The position numbers and the translations under genes are program-made. Below the pieces are notes generated by a model. That model saw nothing but the letters and a program-made list of their open reading frames with translations, ran no database searches and was not told where the DNA came from. A DNA stretch of 64,000 nucleotides from UBA6115 sp040776985. GTDB lineage: Bacteria > Bacillota > Clostridia > Christensenellales > Aristaeellaceae. The DNA is taken from assembly GCA_040776985.1 (NCBI GenBank), contig JAXGZL010000003.1, positions 1 through 64,000 of the forward strand, written 5' to 3'. Below, one piece after another: positions 60,081 through 64,000 of the stretch. How positions within the stretch are numbered: position 1 is the stretch's first letter; each line of letters begins with the position of its first letter.

Positions 60081-61148
60081 ATGAACAGGGTTGACCGGCT
60101 GATTGAACTGTGCGGGCTTGGGGAGAAGCAGGGGATCGTCATCCACCGCCCGTCCAATATGTTTTACCTGAGCGGCTACACCGGGGAAGGCTTGCTGGTA
60201 TTGTCCCGGGGCGTCCGCGCCATTGTGACGGACTTCCGCTATGTGGAGCAGGCCCAGCAGCAGGCGCCGGGATTTGGCGTCCATCAGATTTCAAACACGG
60301 TGAGCCATGCCCATTTGGCCGCCAACCTGATCAAGGGGGCCAACATCACCGAGGTCCTGTATGAGGATGACTTTGTCACCGTCAAGGATAGCGGCAAGCT
60401 GCAGGAGGCCCTGGGCGATGTGAAGCTCTTGCCCCTTGACAACAGGCCGGAGAAACTCCGCGAGGTGAAGGACCAGCAGGAAGTGGTCCTGATTGAGAAG
60501 GCATGCCAGATTTCCTGTCAGGCCTTTGACTATATCCTGACCCGGATCAAGCCCGGCATGACGGAAAAGCAGATCCGCCTGCTGCTGGACTACCGGATGC
60601 TGGAACTGGGCGCTGATGCCCATGCCTTCAGCACCATCGTGGCCTCCGGGCCCAATGGCTCCCTGCCCCACGCCATCCCGGGGGAGCGGGAGATTGCCAA
60701 AGGGGACATGATCACCCTGGACTTTGGCGCCAAGTATGGCGGCTACTGCGCGGACATGACCCGGACTGTGGCGGTGGGCCAGCCGGATCCCCGGATGAAG
60801 GAGGTTTATAACATCGTCCTCCATGCCCAGAAAACCTGCCAGGAAGCGGTGGCCCCCGGCAAGATCTGCCGGGATGTGGATGCCATTGCCCGCCACATCA
60901 TCGGCGACGCGGGCTATGGCGAGCGCTTTGGGCACGGCCTGGGGCACGCGGTGGGCATTGACATCCATGAGAACCCGCGCCTCAGCCCCAACTGCGGGGA
61001 TACGCTGCTTCCGGGGCATGTGGTGACAGTGGAGCCAGGCATCTATGTGCCGGGCCTGGGCGGGGTGCGGATTGAGAACTCCTGCCTGGTGACGGAGCAG
61101 GGCGCCCGCTCCCTGGTGAGCGCGGACCGGGAACTGATAATTCTGTAA
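60081..61148 (+). CDS. Xaa-Pro aminopeptidase-like M24 peptidase
   Basis: The 355-residue protein has a creatinase-type N-terminal domain (about 1-125) and an M24 catalytic domain with its metal ligands visible: LDFGAKYGGYCADMTRT (two Asp), GHGLGHAVG (His), VEPGIYVPG (Glu) and VRIENSCLV (Glu). It should remove N-terminal residues before proline. The ATG at 60081 follows GGAGGAAGC. As in many Firmicutes it directly precedes efp. Confidence 0.93.
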   Translation: MNRVDRLIELCGLGEKQGIVIHRPSNMFYLSGYTGEGLLVLSRGVRAIVTDFRYVEQAQQQAPGFGVHQISNTVSHAHLAANLIKGANITEVLYEDDFVTVKDSGKLQEALGDVKLLPLDNRPEKLREVKDQQEVVLIEKACQISCQAFDYILTRIKPGMTEKQIRLLLDYRMLELGADAHAFSTIVASGPNGSLPHAIPGEREIAKGDMITLDFGAKYGGYCADMTRTVAVGQPDPRMKEVYNIVLHAQKTCQEAVAPGKICRDVDAIARHIIGDAGYGERFGHGLGHAVGIDIHENPRLSPNCGDTLLPGHVVTVEPGIYVPGLGGVRIENSCLVTEQGARSLVSADRELIIL

Positions 61149-61180
61149 CAAACACAAGGGAAGAAAGTGGAGGGGATAGC

Positions 61181-61738
61181 ATGATCACAGCGGGCGATTT
61201 CAGAAAAGGCATTACCATCGAATGGGATGGCGGCGTATGGAACATTGTGGACTTCCAGCATGTGAAGCCGGGCAAAGGGGCAGCCTTTGTGCGCACCAAG
61301 ATCAAGAACGTGATGACCGGCACCGTGGTGGAGCGCACCTTCAACCCCACCGACAAGATGCCCCGGGCCATCATCGAGTCCAAGGACATGCAGTATCTGT
61401 ACAATGACGGCAGCCTGTACTATTTCATGGACCCGGACACCTTCGAGCAGATGCCCCTCAACCAGGATCAGGTGGAGGAAGCGGTGCAGTTCGTGAAGGA
61501 AAACACCAATGTCACCATCAAGTTTTTCAAAGGCACCGCCTTCTCGGTGGAGGCCCCCAACTTTGTGGACCTGGAGATCACCGAGACCGAGCCCGGCTTC
61601 AAAGGGGACACCACCTCCAACACCTACAAACCCGCCACCACCGAAACCGGCTACACCCTGATGGTGCCGCTGTTTATCAACATCGGGGACGTCATCAAGA
61701 TTGACACCCGCACCGGTGAGTATCTGTCCAGGGCTTAA
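61181..61738 (+). CDS. efp: Elongation factor P
   Basis: EF-P rescues ribosomes stalled at polyproline stretches, which suits a genome with Pro-rich secreted linkers. The 185-residue protein has the three KOW/OB-type domains; the modification loop reads HVKPGKGAAFV with Lys32 at the tip. No modification enzyme is in the window. GGAGGGG precedes the ATG. Confidence 0.97.
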   Translation: MITAGDFRKGITIEWDGGVWNIVDFQHVKPGKGAAFVRTKIKNVMTGTVVERTFNPTDKMPRAIIESKDMQYLYNDGSLYYFMDPDTFEQMPLNQDQVEEAVQFVKENTNVTIKFFKGTAFSVEAPNFVDLEITETEPGFKGDTTSNTYKPATTETGYTLMVPLFINIGDVIKIDTRTGEYLSRA

Positions 61739-61762
61739 GCCTGATTTTGAAAGGAGAGCGCG

Positions 61763-62218
61763 ATGAGCGAGCTGTCTAAGAAAGTGGAGTTTTTAAAGGG
61801 CCTTGCTGAGGGGATGAACCTGAAGGAGGACAAGCAGGAGCACAAGCTGATGCTCAAAATGCTGGAAACGCTGGATGCCTTCGCCAAGGAGCTGGAGGAG
61901 ATGCAGATGCAGCTGGATGACCTGGACGAGTTTGTGGACGACCTGGACGAGGACGTGGCGGAATTGGAAGACGCCGTGTTTGAGGACGGGGACCTGGAGG
62001 ACGAGGAAGGCTGCCATGGCTGCGGCCAGCGCTGGGAACAGGACGGCGAAGCGGTGGTGGAGTACGAATGCCCCAACTGCGGCTATGAAACCCGGTTTGA
62101 CATCGCTGACTTTGACTTTGAAGAGGATTACCTCTGCCCCCAGTGCCACCAGCCCTTCTTCCCGGAGCATGAGGATGAGGACGAGGAAGAGGACAAGCAC
62201 GAGGACAACCAGGGCTGA
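61763..62218 (+). CDS. CD1247-type acidic zinc-ribbon protein
   Basis: The 151-residue protein has an N-terminal helical region (about 1-65, LSKKVEFLKGLAEGMNL) typical of the CD1247 N-terminal domain of Clostridia. A very acidic middle (DDLDEFVDDLDED) follows, then a double zinc-ribbon with CHGCGQ, CPNCGY and CPQCHQ. It probably binds two metals; a nucleic-acid or transcription-related role is inferred. Function unknown. AAAGGAGAG precedes the ATG. Confidence 0.82.
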   Translation: MSELSKKVEFLKGLAEGMNLKEDKQEHKLMLKMLETLDAFAKELEEMQMQLDDLDEFVDDLDEDVAELEDAVFEDGDLEDEEGCHGCGQRWEQDGEAVVEYECPNCGYETRFDIADFDFEEDYLCPQCHQPFFPEHEDEDEEEDKHEDNQG

Positions 62219-62232
62219 GGCCAAAGGAAACA

Positions 62233-62275
62233 ACAAGGGTTTTGCTGTGCGCAACCGCGCATAGCAGCCCTTTTG
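62233..62275 (+). terminator. Terminator before the potassium transport genes
   Basis: The main stem TGCTGTGCGC / GCGCATAGCA has one mismatch; outer AAGGG/CCCTT arms lengthen it, and TTTT follows. Confidence 0.72.
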
Positions 62276-62294
62276 TCATGGAGGAAGTATTCAG

Positions 62295-63671
62295 GTGAAC
62301 ATCACAGGCGGCGCCAGCGGCAGGCGGCGTCCCATGAACCCGGCCACCATCCTGGTGCTGGGTTTTCTGGTCATCATCCTGGTGGGCACGGGCCTTCTGA
62401 TGCTGCCTTTTGCGGCGGAGGAAGGGGTGGTGATCAGCCCTTTTCAGGCGCTGTTCACGGCCACCAGCGCCACCTGTGTGACGGGCCTGATGGTGGTGGA
62501 CGCCGCGGCCGCCTTTTCCCTGTTTGGTGAAATCGTTATCCTCTGCCTGATCCAGTTGGGGGGCCTGGGCTTCATGCTTTTTGCCACCTCCCTGCTGGTG
62601 TTGAGCGGCAAGCGCATCTCCCTGCGCAACCGGGTTTTGCTGCATGAGACCATGAGCATGCCGGGGCTGTCCGGCATTGTGCGCAACACCCTGCGCTTTG
62701 TGCTGATTGTCTTTGGGGTGGAGTTTGTGGGCGCGGTGCTCCTGGCCATCCACTTTGTGCCCCGACTGGGGGCGGCCCAGGGGGCCTATTTCGCGGTCTT
62801 CCATGCCATCAGCGCCTTTTGCAACGCCGGCATTGACCTGTTTGGAACGGCCGGCAGCCTGAGCACCTTTGTGGATGACCCCCTGGTGCTGCTGACCATC
62901 GCCGCCCTTTTGATCCTGGGCGGGCTGGGCTTTGCGGTATTGGCCAATGTACTGGAGGCGGGGCGGCACAAAAAGCGCCTGGCCCTGCACAGCAAGATCG
63001 TGCTGTCCACCACCGGCTTTCTGATTCTTTTTGCCACGCTGTATTTTGCGTTGGCGGAGTGGAACAACCCGGCCACCCTGGCCGCCTCCGGCGCCACCAC
63101 CCAATCCAGGCTGCTCAACGCCTTTTTTCAGGCGGTGACGCCCAGGACAGCCGGCTTTTATTCCCTGGCGCAAAACGGGCTCCATGACGCCAGCAAGGCG
63201 GTCACCATCCTGCTGATGCTGGTGGGCGCGTCCCCGGCCTCCACCGGCGGCGGCGTGAAAACCACCACCCTGTTTGTGCTGTTTGCCATTATCAGAAGCG
63301 TTCTTTCGGGGCGGGATGATGTAAACGCCTTCAAGAAGCGTCTGCCCCTGGTGCTGATCCGAACGGCGCTGAGCATTTTCATGCTCTATCTTTTGCTGCT
63401 GTTTGCGGGCAGTGTGCTGATGGGGCTCCTGGAACAACCCCGGGGCTTTGCTATGATTGACCTGGTGTTTGAGGAGGCTTCCGCCCTGGGCACGGTGGGG
63501 CTGAGCGCTGCCGGCACGCAGATGCTGACCCTGCCCAGCCAGATGTGGCTGACATTGCTGATGTTTGTGGGCCGTGTGGGGCCCCTCACCATGATGCTGA
63601 GCATCACCCTGCGCCAGATGGGGCAGAAGTCCATGGCCAGGTACCCGGAGGACGAGATCATCGTCGGTTGA
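62295..63671 (+). CDS. TrkH/KtrB-family potassium channel subunit
   Basis: The 458-residue membrane protein has the four pore loops of the Trk/Ktr/HKT superfamily: SATCVTGLM, SAFCNAGIDLF, TPRTAGFYS and ASALGTVGLSA, each with its selectivity-filter glycine. Size fits KtrB. The start is GTG at 62295 with GGAGG upstream. It works with the RCK protein encoded next, which gates it by nucleotide binding. Confidence 0.94.
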   Translation: MNITGGASGRRRPMNPATILVLGFLVIILVGTGLLMLPFAAEEGVVISPFQALFTATSATCVTGLMVVDAAAAFSLFGEIVILCLIQLGGLGFMLFATSLLVLSGKRISLRNRVLLHETMSMPGLSGIVRNTLRFVLIVFGVEFVGAVLLAIHFVPRLGAAQGAYFAVFHAISAFCNAGIDLFGTAGSLSTFVDDPLVLLTIAALLILGGLGFAVLANVLEAGRHKKRLALHSKIVLSTTGFLILFATLYFALAEWNNPATLAASGATTQSRLLNAFFQAVTPRTAGFYSLAQNGLHDASKAVTILLMLVGASPASTGGGVKTTTLFVLFAIIRSVLSGRDDVNAFKKRLPLVLIRTALSIFMLYLLLLFAGSVLMGLLEQPRGFAMIDLVFEEASALGTVGLSAAGTQMLTLPSQMWLTLLMFVGRVGPLTMMLSITLRQMGQKSMARYPEDEIIVG

Positions 63672-63689
63672 CGCTGAAGGAGATTAAAA

Positions 63690-64000
63690 ATGGCTGACAG
63701 AAAGCAGTATCTGGTGTTTGGGGTGGGGCGCTTCGGCTCTGCCCTGGCCCGCACCTTGTGTGAACTGGGGCATGAGGTGCTGGCGGTGGACTCGGACGAG
63801 CGCCGGGTGGCCGCCATCGCGCCCCATGTGACCAACGCCATTCAGGTGGACGTGATGGATGAGGAGGGGATGAAATCCCTGGGCATCCGCAACTTTGACG
63901 CGGTGGTGGTGGCCATTGGAGACGACCTGCAGCATTCCATCATGACCTGCATCATCTGCAAGGAACTGGGCGCCCGGTACATCCTGGGCAAGGCCACGGA
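63690..64000 (+). CDS. TrkA/KtrA RCK protein (cut by window end)
   Basis: Only the first 103 codons are in the window. The N-terminal Rossmann motif FGVGRFGSALARTL followed by VLAVDSDERRV is typical of RCK domains that bind NAD(H) or ATP and gate the KtrB channel. GAAGGAG precedes the ATG, 18 bases after the ktrB stop. Confidence 0.92.
   Translation, partial: MADRKQYLVFGVGRFGSALARTLCELGHEVLAVDSDERRVAAIAPHVTNAIQVDVMDEEGMKSLGIRNFDAVVVAIGDDLQHSIMTCIICKELGARYILGKAT

Noticed and set aside
1..64000. CRISPR arrays, prophage genes, restriction-modification or toxin-antitoxin loci
   Set aside because: No regularly spaced short repeats, no cas, phage structural or methyltransferase motifs, and no toxin-antitoxin pairs could be recognised in any frame.

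Overview
The window looks like the chromosome of a GC-rich, Gram-positive, anaerobic Firmicute of the class Clostridia, probably an uncultured gut lineage. The support is a Firmicutes core gene set: RNase J, a YlbF-family protein, FloA/NfeD, a UPF0340 protein, a CD1247-type zinc-ribbon protein, a PrsA/SurA-like foldase and two secreted L,D-transpeptidases. SD sequences are strong, and sigma-A promoters with 17-base spacers are common. There is no outer-membrane gene set. This assignment is an inference from gene content; no database was searched.

Layout. 1-292: a non-coding stretch with two tandem 69-bp repeats, a hairpin and a leftward promoter. 293-3359 (minus): L,D-transpeptidase, uppP, and an alkylation-repair cluster (small basic protein, Cys-less ATL protein, Ogt). 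3458-6995 (plus): MATE exporter, membrane alpha/beta hydrolase, EamA exporter. 7107-9743: first ECF sigma/membrane regulator pair with a secreted GH3 enzyme. 10403-24883 and on to 26156: second ECF sigma/membrane protein pair, followed by a long run of secreted proteins built from SH3-like, PepSY-like and beta-propeller modules. One of these genes is split by a 1067-bp insertion sequence flanked by 25-bp target duplications. The run is followed by a rhomboid protease gene whose SD lies in a perfect 14-bp inverted repeat.

26898-31677 (minus): a complete branched-chain amino-acid type ABC importer (livF, G, M, H and binding protein). 31864-34267: YggS-like PLP protein, UPF0340 protein and GAPDH. 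34446-38430: third ECF sigma/membrane protein pair and a secreted peptidoglycan-binding/triple-G5 protein preceded by a very good ECF-type promoter. 38660-38833: rpsU, starting with GTG. 38990-42874: secreted FMN/FAD reductase and a divergent FAD-dependent dehydrogenase. 42986-47735: four-PG-binding-domain L,D-transpeptidase, Orn/Lys/Arg decarboxylase-family enzyme, parvulin foldase. 47761-49839: infC-rpmI-rplT with its attenuator leader, shikimate kinase and tRNA-Thr. 49951-57954: glycerate kinase-like enzyme, sugar nucleotidyltransferase, uracil-DNA glycosylase, NfeD-FloA, RseC-like protein, RNase J, YlbF. 57971-64000: MltG, an endonuclease IV-like protein, M24 peptidase, EF-P, a zinc-ribbon protein and a KtrAB/Trk potassium system cut by the window end.

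The theme that ties the window together is the cell envelope. Three ECF sigma/membrane-protein pairs, two L,D-transpeptidases, UppP, MltG, a GH3 enzyme, a PrsA-like foldase and about a dozen secreted SH3/PepSY/G5/propeller proteins suggest an envelope-sensing and wall-associated secreted-protein programme. The best candidate for an undescribed system is the ECF-headed secreted-protein array at 10403-26156. The best-supported regulatory observation is the ECF promoter shared by the third sigma gene and the G5 protein gene.
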